64,000 bases of DNA from CAWBOY01 sp963790585 (lineage in GTDB: Bacteria > Planctomycetota > Planctomycetia > Gemmatales > Gemmataceae), in the NCBI GenBank assembly GCA_963790585.1, contig CAWBOY010000003.1, positions 478,044 through 542,043 of the forward strand. The letters run 5' to 3'. The translations under genes were made by a program, and so were the position numbers. Below the pieces are notes generated by a model that worked only from the letters and a program-made list of their open reading frames with translations, had not been told where the DNA came from and ran no database searches. Below, one piece after another: positions 35,369 through 43,413 of this stretch. Numbering within the stretch: position 1 is the first letter of the stretch; the number at the start of each line of letters is the position of its first letter.

Positions 35369-35950
35369 TCAGGTTCCCCTGGGTGTTTCGTAGAAAAGCT
35401 GCGCTAGCGGTAGGCGAAAATTAGGCAGCACTTCGCCTCCGTCGAGGTCGTCGGCTCGGGTGAGTCCACGCAAACGTGTCAGGGATTCATAGACCATCAC
35501 AAACCGCTGTCTCGGATAGATCACCCAAACCAGGCGTACGCCGCTCTCGAAGTAATCGAAGATCTTGCTCATCAGCTCCTCGGCCTTATCCGATGGGCTG
35601 GTGACTTCGACGGCGAGGTCCGGTACGACGTCCCAGGCGGCGTCCTGTTCCTCCGGTGCATCACGATTTTTTGGCCATTTTTTATAAGAAACGAAGGTAA
35701 GGTCTGGGCGGCGATTCCTTACGCCAGGCAACGGTATGTCAAATAAGACTTCTGTATTGACTTCACCAAGGTCATGCTGTTCGGCAAAGTCACCTAATTT
35801 CCTAGCAAGTCTTGATGCCAATCGGCCTGAATTAATGCTCATAGGTGGCAGCTCCACGCGCTTGCCGCCGATGATCTCGTAATGATTATCTAAATCGTAC
35901 TCTACTGCCTCTTCAACCGGAGGCGCATCCAAAACAGTCGGAAGAATCAT
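35369..35950 (-). CDS. Uma2-family restriction-endonuclease-like protein
   Basis: 193 residues of the Uma2 (DUF820) family, PD-(D/E)XK nuclease fold, very abundant in planctomycetes and cyanobacteria. The core runs YEIIGGKRVELPPMS, then RRPDLTFVSYKKW with the catalytic Asp, DLAVEVTSPSDKAEEL with the E-x-S/K part, and FDYFESGVRLVWVIYPRQR. ATG 35950 follows GGGAGG by seven bases; a start at 35977 is less likely. The biological role of Uma2 proteins is not settled. Its upstream end touches the end of thiSG. Confidence 0.9.
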   Translation of the reverse strand: MILPTVLDAPPVEEAVEYDLDNHYEIIGGKRVELPPMSINSGRLASRLARKLGDFAEQHDLGEVNTEVLFDIPLPGVRNRRPDLTFVSYKKWPKNRDAPEEQDAAWDVVPDLAVEVTSPSDKAEELMSKIFDYFESGVRLVWVIYPRQRFVMVYESLTRLRGLTRADDLDGGEVLPNFRLPLAQLFYETPRGT

Positions 35951-35973
35951 CGTCAACCTCCCTTCGCGTGAGT

Positions 35974-37017
35974 TCAATTACCCGAAGCCGCGATTCGCCC
36001 TTCCATCGGGCTCGACGCCTGAGCGTAAAGTTTCTTCGGAATGCGGCCCGCCAAATACGACAGCCGACCCGCATCACAAGCATACCGCATGGCCCAAGCC
36101 ATTTTGAGCGGATTCTTGGCGCCGGCGATCGCCGTATTCAGCAGCACGCCGTCACAGCCTAGCTCCATCGCGGCGCTGACGTCGCTGGCGGAGCCGACGC
36201 CGGCATCGACGATTACCGGATAATCGGGATCGCCGTCTTTGAGATACTCCAAAATGATGCGAATGTTATTGGGATTGAGCACGCCCTGGCCGCTGCCGAT
36301 AGGACTGCCCGCCGGCATGACGCTGGCCGCGCCGGCCGATTTCAGCAGCCGGGCCATGATTGGGTCATCACTCGTATATGCCAACACCTGAAAGCCTTCT
36401 TTGACCAGCTGCTCCGTCGCTTTGAGCGTGCCGACGGGATCGGGCAGAAGCGTCCTCGGATCGCCGAGGCACTCGACTTTGATCCAATCGGCGCCCGGGT
36501 TTCCCAAGTTCGTGAGCAGCTCGCGGGCCAGGCGAGCGTGGCGAACGACATCCTCAGCGCTGAAACAGCCGGCGGTGTTCGGCAGGATTGTGTAACGGGC
36601 CAGATCAAGGTAGTCGAGTATGCTGCGGCCTTCTTTATCGACCAAGCGCTCGCGGCGAATCGCGACCGTGGTGACACTACAGCCGCTGGCGTCGAGACAG
36701 TCGCGCATCAGATCATACGAGGTATATTTCCCGGTCCCGGTGATCAGTCGGCTACGGAGCGTAAACTTGCCAATGACGAGCGGGGTATCACTCGGCGGAG
36801 TCGCGGCACCGGAGCCGCCGCCGACCAAGGTCACGACTTCGACGTGATCGCCGAAGCGCAGCACGAACTCGGCATGTTGCGCGGCGGGAACGACGGCTTG
36901 ATTGACCTCGACGGCTACCTTGCGCGGATCGTGCCCCAGCTGCCGCAGCAACTCGGCGACAGTCAGGGGAGCGGCGAAAGAGCGAGATTCACCATTAAGT
37001 GTGAGAGTGAGCATCAT
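35974..37017 (-). CDS. thiSG: Fused sulfur carrier ThiS and thiazole synthase ThiG
   Basis: 347 residues made of two thiamine-biosynthesis proteins. Residues 1-68 are ThiS: MMLTLTLNGESRSFAAPLTV, then FGDHVEVVTLVGGGSG. ThiG follows from about residue 78 (PLVIGKFTLRSRLITGTGKY), with the Schiff-base region TTVAIRRE, the phosphate loops DWIKVECLGD and VMPAGSPIGSG, and VIVDAGVGSASDV. The Gly-Gly of ThiS that must become a thiocarboxylate is internal here, followed by GSGAATPPSD. Such fusions are known and annotated as bifunctional, but how the sulfur is presented without a free C-terminus is unclear. Divergent from nagB. Confidence 0.93.
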   Translation of the reverse strand: MMLTLTLNGESRSFAAPLTVAELLRQLGHDPRKVAVEVNQAVVPAAQHAEFVLRFGDHVEVVTLVGGGSGAATPPSDTPLVIGKFTLRSRLITGTGKYTSYDLMRDCLDASGCSVTTVAIRRERLVDKEGRSILDYLDLARYTILPNTAGCFSAEDVVRHARLARELLTNLGNPGADWIKVECLGDPRTLLPDPVGTLKATEQLVKEGFQVLAYTSDDPIMARLLKSAGAASVMPAGSPIGSGQGVLNPNNIRIILEYLKDGDPDYPVIVDAGVGSASDVSAAMELGCDGVLLNTAIAGAKNPLKMAWAMRYACDAGRLSYLAGRIPKKLYAQASSPMEGRIAASGN

Positions 37018-37166
37018 GATAGGCCTTATTGCCGGAGCAGGCGTAACGGCTTCCAGGTGTGACGATTTCCCTTGTCATTCGTAGAGTTAGCCTATGTGCC
37101 TTCCCAAGCTGGTCGAGGGTACCGAAGCGGAATCGGCGACCGATCGGCAGCGCAACAGGACCAGAC

Positions 37167-39045
37167 ATGAGTTCTCATTACGTGCCCAGCACCAAAATCC
37201 CGGCCATCGTCTTTCCCACCAACGTCCACGCGGCCCGGCACGTCGCCCTGATGATCGAGAGTATCATCCGTCAGAATAACTCCGCCAGCCGTCCGTCCGT
37301 TTTGGGCCTGCCGACCGGCTCGACGCCCGTCGGGCTCTATCGGGAATTGATCCGTCTGCACCGCGAAACGGGACTCGATTTCTCGCGCGTCATCACGTTC
37401 AATCTTGATGAATACTATCCGATGGCGCCTGACGATTCACAGAGCTATCGGCGCTGGATGCAAGAAACATTTTTCAATCACGTCAACATCCAGCCGCAAA
37501 ACGTCCATGTGCCGGATGGCACGATCCCAGCTGAGGAGGCGGAGGATTACTGTCTGCGCTACGAGCAAAAGATCCGCCGTTGCGGCGGCATCGACCTTCA
37601 GGTGCTGGGCATCGGCCGGACCGGGCATATCGGGTTCAACGAGCCAGGGTCGACTCGGCATAGCCGTACGCGCCTGGTGACACTTGATCCCGTGACCCGT
37701 CGTGACGCCGCCAGCAGCTTTTTCGGTGAAGAAAATGTGCCGCATCAGGCACTGACGATGGGCGTTGGCACCATTTTAGAGGCAAGAAAGATCGTCCTAC
37801 TCGCCTTTGGTGAACACAAGGCTCCCATTGTTCAAAAAGCAGTGGAAGGGCCGGTCACGGATTCCGTAACCGCGAGCTTTCTCCAGGAGCACACCGACGC
37901 GACCTTTTTGCTCGATGAGGCGGCCGCGGGCCAACTCGCGGCGATCGATCGGCCCTGGACGATCGGCCCGGTCGCATGGACGCCCGCGCTTATTCGCAAA
38001 GCAGTCATAGGGTTGAGTCTCAAGGTCGGGAAAGCACTGCTAAAGCTGTCCGACGACGACTTCCGTGAGCATGAACTTTATGAATTGTTGCGCGAGCATG
38101 GCCCGTCGAACGTCCTGGGGCGGCGCGTCTTCGACGATATGATGGCTACGCTCTGCATGAATCCGGGCGGCACGAAGCCTGCAACGGTGCTCGTGTTCAG
38201 CCCACATCCGGATGATGACGTCATTAGCATGGGTGGCACAATTTTGCGTCTCGTCGATCAGGGCCATCGGGTCCATGTCGCCTATATGACGAGTGGAAAT
38301 ATCGCTGTTTTCGATCACGACGCCTGGCGCTTCACCGATTTTGTCGTCGATTTCAATCGGCTTTTCGGAATCGACAGTGAGCACACCGAGGCGCTCAAGC
38401 AACGAGTGCTGGCTTTTCTGGGGTCGAAAGCGCCGGGCCAACCGGATTCGGAAGATTTGCTCAAGATTAAGGGCCTCATCCGCACGACGGAAGCCCGAGC
38501 GGCCGCCCTGGCCTGCGGGATACCACCAGAACATCTCGAATTTATGGATTCTGCGCTTTTATAGGACCGGGACCATCGCGAAAGCGCCGATTCATCCACA
38601 AGACATTCAAGATATCGTCGCGCTATTGGAACGATTGCAGCCTGCACAGATTTACGTTGCCGGGGAGCTTTCGGATCCCCACGGTACGCACCGCGTTTGT
38701 GCCGAGGCGGTTTTCGATGCCGTCCGCATCATTCGCCAGCGCGGCCAACAGTTCGAGGTCTGGCTTTATCGCGGCGCCTGGGAGGAGTGGGAACCCCACG
38801 CCATCGAGCGCGTCGTTGCCGTCAGCCCGGAAGACCTTGAACGCAAGAAACAGGCGATTTTTCGGCATCAATCGCAGAAAGATCGAGCCATGTTCCCCGG
38901 CGGCAGCGATCGCCGCGAGTTTTGGCAGCGCGCGGAAGACCGCAATCGGCACACAGCACGGGTTTACGATCAATTGGGCCTGCCGGAGTTCTACGCGCTG
39001 GAAGCGCTGGTGCAGTGGCGCGACAATGGGCCAACGGAGGTTTAG
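37167..39045 (+). CDS. nagB: Glucosamine-6-phosphate deaminase fused to a PIG-L deacetylase, frame broken once
   Basis: N-terminal half (residues about 10-275) is NagB: GLPTGSTPVGLYRELI, the catalytic Asp region FNLDEYYPM and GIGRTGHIGFNEPGS. After a linker the second half is PIG-L/LmbE: the zinc motif VFSPHPDDDVISMGGT near residue 345, then the late His motif ELSDPHGTHRVCAEAVF. The frame is lost at 38549-38556 before TGCGC; removing one T gives EFMDLRFYRTGTIAKAPI and a protein of about 626 residues. Such fusions are known in Bacteroidetes and planctomycetes. They suggest coupled deacetylation and deamination of amino sugars. Start ATG 37167 follows CAGGA. Confidence 0.9.
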
Positions 39046-39322
39046 CCGCGAGCCACCTTGTTATGGAACAGCTTGTTATAGAACGGTCTCCGTTGTTATG
39101 GAATGGTCTCCTGACCGTTCCATTCGGCTTATGGCGAAACCTCTTGAGTTATTTCGCTTTTTTGACGCTAATTCGTGCGCCGTGTCAAAGCTTACCCTTT
39201 GCGCCTGCAAGGGCGGCCTCGTACCCGAAGACATCCGCGCTTTGCGTGTAGCCACTCCCCCTTGATCTCCGAACGTAGAATATAGGTGTGACACGCACAC
39301 CTTGCTCCTTGGCTGAGGGGGA
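39046..39322. repeat. Intergenic region with fragments of repeat families B and E
   Basis: It begins with GTTTAGCCGCGAGCC, a lone family B arm, followed by variants of TGTTATGGAACGGTCTCC (39058-39124), ending in a palindrome TGGTCTCCTGACCGTTCCA also seen at 16893-16917. No gene is visible in the rest; the DUF2203 promoter should lie near its right end. Confidence 0.65.
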
Positions 39323-39844
39323 ATGTCGATGAATGGGTTCACCGAACATAGAGAATCAGGAGCGTCGGAGCGGCCGGGCGATAGCGACAAGGTGATGACT
39401 TGGGACGCGAGCTTCGCCATGCTACCTTTGGTGGAGCGAATCGCCGCCGACATATTGAATAACCATAAGCGCCTCAAAGAGTTAGAGCCGGAACTCGAAC
39501 AGCTGGAGCGCCTGCGCCGCGAGCTAGCGTGGCCACGTCGGGCACGCCGGTACGAGTTGCAGGAGGCTATCGCCGCGATTGGCAAAGAATTGCAGGCGGC
39601 TCGAACGGAATTGGATACGCTGGGGGTCACGCTGCTCGATAGCGTGGACGGGATGATTGGGTTCCCGACCCTGGTCAATAATCGCCGTGCTTTTTTCACC
39701 TGGGTTCCCGGTGAAGACAGCCTGCATTTCTGGAGCTATTCGGGCGATTCAGTGCGCCGACCTGTCCCCGAAGCCTGGACCAAGCCGACACCTGCGCCGA
39801 AAGAACGCTCGCACCGCGGCAAAAAATCATCGCGCAACCAGTAA
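39323..39844 (+). CDS. DUF2203 family protein
   Basis: 173 residues. The N-terminal half is a charged helical hairpin (LPLVERIAADILNNHKRLKE, then LEPELEQLERLRRELAWP), and the second half has the DUF2203 pattern: GKELQAARTELDTLGVTLLD, GMIGFPTLVNNRRAFFTWVPGE and SLHFWSYSGD. The ATG follows GAGGGGGA closely. Function is unknown for the family. The C-terminus has a basic, Ser/Pro-rich extension (APKERSHRGKKSSRNQ) that goes beyond usual members. Confidence 0.85.
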   Translation: MSMNGFTEHRESGASERPGDSDKVMTWDASFAMLPLVERIAADILNNHKRLKELEPELEQLERLRRELAWPRRARRYELQEAIAAIGKELQAARTELDTLGVTLLDSVDGMIGFPTLVNNRRAFFTWVPGEDSLHFWSYSGDSVRRPVPEAWTKPTPAPKERSHRGKKSSRNQ

Positions 39845-40032
39845 TTCAGAAATCGCAGTCGGTATTCTTTCCCCCTTGAGCCGGCGATCGCGACAAGAGC
39901 GCGATCGTCGGCTCGTTTCGTCACTTCTAGCTAGGAATTTCTTGGCATAGACATTTGGTAGGTTAGAATAAGGAAATAGGAAAGTATGCCTCAAGATCCG
40001 TAAGCCCTCCTTTCGAGCCGACGAGACGACGC

Positions 40033-41481
40033 ATGGAAAACTTCGATGCCGCCAGTCTGGGCCAACGACTCGCCAGCTTGAGTCTCATAACTCCTCAGCA
40101 ACTAATGGAGGCCCAGGACGAGCTTGGTAGAAACACCGATCCCGGCGCACTGATCCGCCTGCTCGAACGCAAGACCTTAATAACGCCCTGGCAGAGCTCT
40201 AAAGTCCTTAAAGGGGATACCGAGGGTTTTATCCTCGGCGGCTATAAGCTCCTTTACAAAATTGCTTCCGGTAGCTTCGGTCGCGTCTTTCGCGCGGAGG
40301 ATCCGCGTTCCGGGCGCGTCGTGGCGACCAAGATTCTGCGGCGGCGTTGGAGCGAAGATCAATTCCGTATCGATCTGTTCGCCCGCGAAGCCAAGCTTGG
40401 CATGGATTTGAAGCACCCGAATATCGTCGAAGTTTTGGCGATGAGTCACGACGTCGGGTCGGGGCAGTACTACATCGTCATGGAGTTCGTCGAGGGCGGA
40501 AACCTGCGCGAGATCCTGCAGATCCGCAAAAAGCTCTCGGTGGCCGAGTGCCTTAAACTACTGGAAGACATGGCTTCCGGTTTGGCTTACGCTCATTCTC
40601 GCGGCGTGACCCATCGCGATATTAAGCTTACCAACGTCCTCGTCACCAGCACTGGAATAGCAAAGCTCGTGGACTTCGGCTTGGCTACCCTGCTGACCGA
40701 AGCGGCCGGCAACAAAGAAAAAGACCGTGTCGAGCGCACTGTTGATTACGCGGGACTCGAACGAGCTACCGACGTCAAGCAAGGAGACGTTCGCAGTGAC
40801 ATCTATTTCTTGGGCTGTGTTTTTTATGAAATCTTGACGGCACGCTCTCCTTTGAACATGTCTCGTAACAAACAAGCTCGGATGCTGAAATCTCGGTTTG
40901 AGGATGTTCAACCGATCAAACACGAGGAGCTTGATGCCCCACCGTCCGTGTTTGCCTTGGTTGAAACTATGATGTCTCTGTCGCCCCAGCGGCGTTATCA
41001 GACGCCTTCGCAGTTGCTAGAAGCAATCCGTGGCGTTCGACGTGAAGTCGAGGGCAAGACGACGCCGGGCGCTGCTGACGTGATGAAAACGCTCTTCATC
41101 GTCGAGAAAGACGACCGTCTTCAAGAAACCTTGCGCGAAAAATTCAAAGAACGAGGCTTTCGCGTCCTTCTTTCGTCGGACCCGGTTCGCGCTTTGGAAC
41201 GCTTCCGGCAGTCGCCCTTTGAAGCGGTGATCATCAATGCCGACACCACGGGCGAGGAAGGGCTCCATGTTTTTGAAAACATCCTCAGAGACGCCGCGCT
41301 GCGCCGTTCCCCGTGTGCCGCTGTGCTCATCCTTTCTGAAGAACAAAGCCTTTGGGTAAACAACATCACACCGTCGCGCAGCACGGCGGTCCTCGTCCGC
41401 CCCGTGACGATCAAGCAACTCTTTCGCACGATGGACCAGCTGCTCGCCGCGATTCAGGCGCCGCAACGAGTGGTAACGTGA
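40033..41481 (+). CDS. Ser/Thr protein kinase with C-terminal pseudo-receiver domain
   Basis: 482 residues. Residues 1-65 form a helical leader found in planctomycete kinases (LITPWQSSKVLKG). The Hanks kinase follows: glycine loop IASGSFGRVF, lysine in VVATKIL, catalytic THRDIKLTNVLV and metal-binding VDFGLAT. From residue 352 comes a CheY-like fold (TLFIVEKDDRLQETLREKFK, then FEAVIINADTTGEEGLHVF, then LVRPVTIKQLF). The position of the phospho-Asp reads Asn (IIN) and the conserved KP Lys is Arg (VRP), so this receiver probably cannot be phosphorylated normally. No membrane helix is visible, so it is cytosolic. Its stop overlaps the tsaB start. Confidence 0.88.
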   Translation: MENFDAASLGQRLASLSLITPQQLMEAQDELGRNTDPGALIRLLERKTLITPWQSSKVLKGDTEGFILGGYKLLYKIASGSFGRVFRAEDPRSGRVVATKILRRRWSEDQFRIDLFAREAKLGMDLKHPNIVEVLAMSHDVGSGQYYIVMEFVEGGNLREILQIRKKLSVAECLKLLEDMASGLAYAHSRGVTHRDIKLTNVLVTSTGIAKLVDFGLATLLTEAAGNKEKDRVERTVDYAGLERATDVKQGDVRSDIYFLGCVFYEILTARSPLNMSRNKQARMLKSRFEDVQPIKHEELDAPPSVFALVETMMSLSPQRRYQTPSQLLEAIRGVRREVEGKTTPGAADVMKTLFIVEKDDRLQETLREKFKERGFRVLLSSDPVRALERFRQSPFEAVIINADTTGEEGLHVFENILRDAALRRSPCAAVLILSEEQSLWVNNITPSRSTAVLVRPVTIKQLFRTMDQLLAAIQAPQRVVT

Positions 41482-42173
41482 ACTCGTCGCCGCGCTTGCT
41501 GCTGCTCGAAACATCCGGTCGCGTCGGCGTCGTGGCGGTCGCCAAAGGCGCGAGCCTTTTGGCCGAAAAGCGCCTCGATCAGGCCCAACGCCATGCCCGC
41601 GACCTAGCCCCGGCAATCGCACAACTCTTGGCAGGCCAAGGGTGGGCTGCACGGGAACTCGATGGCGTCTTCGTCAGCCGTGGCCCGGGGAGCTACACTG
41701 GCTTACGTGTCGGACTCATGTCCGCGAAAACGCTTGCCTTCACAATTGGCTGCCCCCTCATCCTCATCGACACCTTCGCGGCCATCGCACGACAAACGCC
41801 AAAAGAGGTCGATCGAGTAGATATCCTTGGCGATGCGCAGCAAGACAAGGTTTACGTCGAATCGTTCAAACGTTTGGGTGAACGGTGGTCGAGCGTAAAA
41901 CCGTTGACGATCGTCCGATTCGTCGATTGGCTGGCCGAACGCGAGCAAACGGCCTGGGTAAGCGGTCCCGGCTTACAAAAATGGTCATCACAGATTGTCG
42001 AAGCTGTGCCAATCGTTGCCGAGTCGCTCCGCGACCCGCAGGCGCTAAGTGTCCTGGCACTTGGCCTGGAACGTCTGAATGCCGGCGAGCGTGACGATCC
42101 TATTCTCGCGGAGCCGCTCTATCTACGCCCCAGTTCCGCCGAGGAACAGTGGGCGGCGCGGCAGGGCAAGTGA
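41478..42173 (+). CDS. tsaB: tRNA threonylcarbamoyladenosine biosynthesis protein TsaB
   Basis: 231-residue partner of TsaD in making t6A37 in ANN-decoding tRNAs. The actin-like fold shows as LLLLETSGRVGVVAVAKG at the start, then the hallmark VSRGPGSYTGLRVGLMSAKT near residues 65-85. GTG 41478 overlaps the kinase stop as GTGA, so translation is coupled; the upstream open frame to 41352 lies inside the kinase gene and is discarded. The family's first metal Asp is replaced by Glu in LETS, which is common in TsaB because it does not need to bind ATP strongly. Confidence 0.92.
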   Translation: MNSSPRLLLLETSGRVGVVAVAKGASLLAEKRLDQAQRHARDLAPAIAQLLAGQGWAARELDGVFVSRGPGSYTGLRVGLMSAKTLAFTIGCPLILIDTFAAIARQTPKEVDRVDILGDAQQDKVYVESFKRLGERWSSVKPLTIVRFVDWLAEREQTAWVSGPGLQKWSSQIVEAVPIVAESLRDPQALSVLALGLERLNAGERDDPILAEPLYLRPSSAEEQWAARQGK

Positions 42174-42329
42174 GCGCTCGCCTACCGGCTCGCGGCTAAA
42201 CATGCGTTCCGCGTGTTTTTTCCCATCTCCTACTTGACAGCCGACGCATTCAAGTCCACTCTCTACCTTCATGGCCCGCAACGGCGACGACCGAGACAAA
42301 CCAAATACTCACCCTTAAGGAGCTGACAC
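42174..42329. repeat. Half family B repeat and promoter region
   Basis: GCGCTCGCCTACCGGCTCGC followed by GGCTAAACAT (42174-42204) is one arm of family B with no partner, starting at the tsaB stop. The remaining 125 bp hold CTCCTACTTGACAG (42228-42241), whose TTGACA could be a -35 box, and AAGGAG 8 bp before the ThuA start. Confidence 0.6.
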
Positions 42330-43259
42330 ATGAAACAGCAATGTTTTTGGCCCGCGCTGGTTATCACTGCGGCCTTGATTGCCCTGATAGCAAGCAGCGG
42401 CTCGGCCCGAATCCCGGACGATCCGAACCCGTATGATCAGTCGGGCGTGCCTCTCGAAAAAGAGCCGACCGATCCGAAGGCGGCCAAGATCGTGCTCGTC
42501 GCCGGACGGCAAAGTCATGGGCCGGGCGACCATGAGTTCTTCGCGGGCTGCGCAATCCTGATGAAGCTGCTTGCCGAGACTTCCGGCGTGGCCCCCGTCA
42601 TGGCCCGCGACGGCTGGCCCAAGAATGAAAAGATCTTCGACAACGCCAAAGCGATCGTGCTCTACATGGACGGCGGCAGCGGTCATCCGCTCATCCAGAA
42701 AGATCACATGGATACGGTCGGCAAGGCTCTCGAAAAGAAGGCGGGCTTCGTCAACCTCCACTATGCCGTCGAGTATCCGGCCAAGGTCGAAGACCGGCTC
42801 CTCTCCTGGTTGGGCGGCTATTATGAAACGGGCATCTCCATCAATCCCCATTGGAAGGCCGACATCAAGTCCTTGCCCGAGCATCCGATCACGCGCGGCG
42901 TCAAGCCGTTCTCCATTCAAGACGAATGGTATTACAACATCCATTTCACCAAAGACATGAAAAACGTCACGCCGATCCTCAAGGCGACGCCGCCCGACAA
43001 TACGCGCGGCACCCCTGACGCCAAGAAGCATCCGGGCCGGGAAGAGATCCTGGCATGGGCCTTCGACCGCGCCGACGGCGGTCGATCGTTTGGCTTCACC
43101 GGCGCGCATTTTCACAAAAATTGGGGCGATGAAAACTTCCGTCGCGTCGTCGTAAACGCGATTTTGTGGAGCGCGAATATCGATATACCGAGCGACGGTG
43201 CCAAGGTGACGCTCGATCCGGCTGATTTGAAAAAGAATCTGGATAAGAAGGGGAGATGA
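42330..43259 (+). CDS. Secreted ThuA-domain protein
   Basis: 309 residues with a signal peptide (WPALVITAALIALIASSGSA). The domain begins IVLVAGRQSHGPGDHEFFAG and includes AIVLYMDGGSGHPL, GFVNLHYAVEYPA and the late FGFTGAHFHKNWGDENFRR, matching a planctomycete ThuA subgroup distinct from the gene at 33050. A Cys at the nucleophile position is not seen, and a His (LHYAVEY) stands there instead. It is followed by a family C repeat and a PqaA-like gene in the same direction. Role unknown. Confidence 0.88.
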   Translation: MKQQCFWPALVITAALIALIASSGSARIPDDPNPYDQSGVPLEKEPTDPKAAKIVLVAGRQSHGPGDHEFFAGCAILMKLLAETSGVAPVMARDGWPKNEKIFDNAKAIVLYMDGGSGHPLIQKDHMDTVGKALEKKAGFVNLHYAVEYPAKVEDRLLSWLGGYYETGISINPHWKADIKSLPEHPITRGVKPFSIQDEWYYNIHFTKDMKNVTPILKATPPDNTRGTPDAKKHPGREEILAWAFDRADGGRSFGFTGAHFHKNWGDENFRRVVVNAILWSANIDIPSDGAKVTLDPADLKKNLDKKGR

Positions 43260-43290
43260 GTTGCTTTCGTAGAAAAGGTGGAGTCTTGGC

Positions 43291-43370
43291 GAGCCGGGAG
43301 CGTCAGCGACCGGAGGGCATTACACGAACGCAAATTTTCTCCGGTCGCTTACGCTCCCGGGTCGCAGCGC
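43291..43370. repeat. Family C repeat, copy 3
   Basis: CGAGCCGGGAGCGTCAGCGA and the inverted TCGCTTACGCTCCCGG surround CATTACACGAACGCAAATTT. It is the most diverged copy; one arm has a T-to-A change that would weaken the hairpin. It separates the ThuA and PqaA-like genes. Confidence 0.75.
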
Positions 43371-43413
43371 ACCCTGGTTAAGAGCTAACTACCTCTTTAT
43401 TGGAGACCACTTG

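Noticed and set aside
37018..37166. Possible TPP riboswitch upstream of thiSG
   Set aside because: The characteristic CTGAGA and the second conserved TPP-box sequence are not seen on the minus strand.
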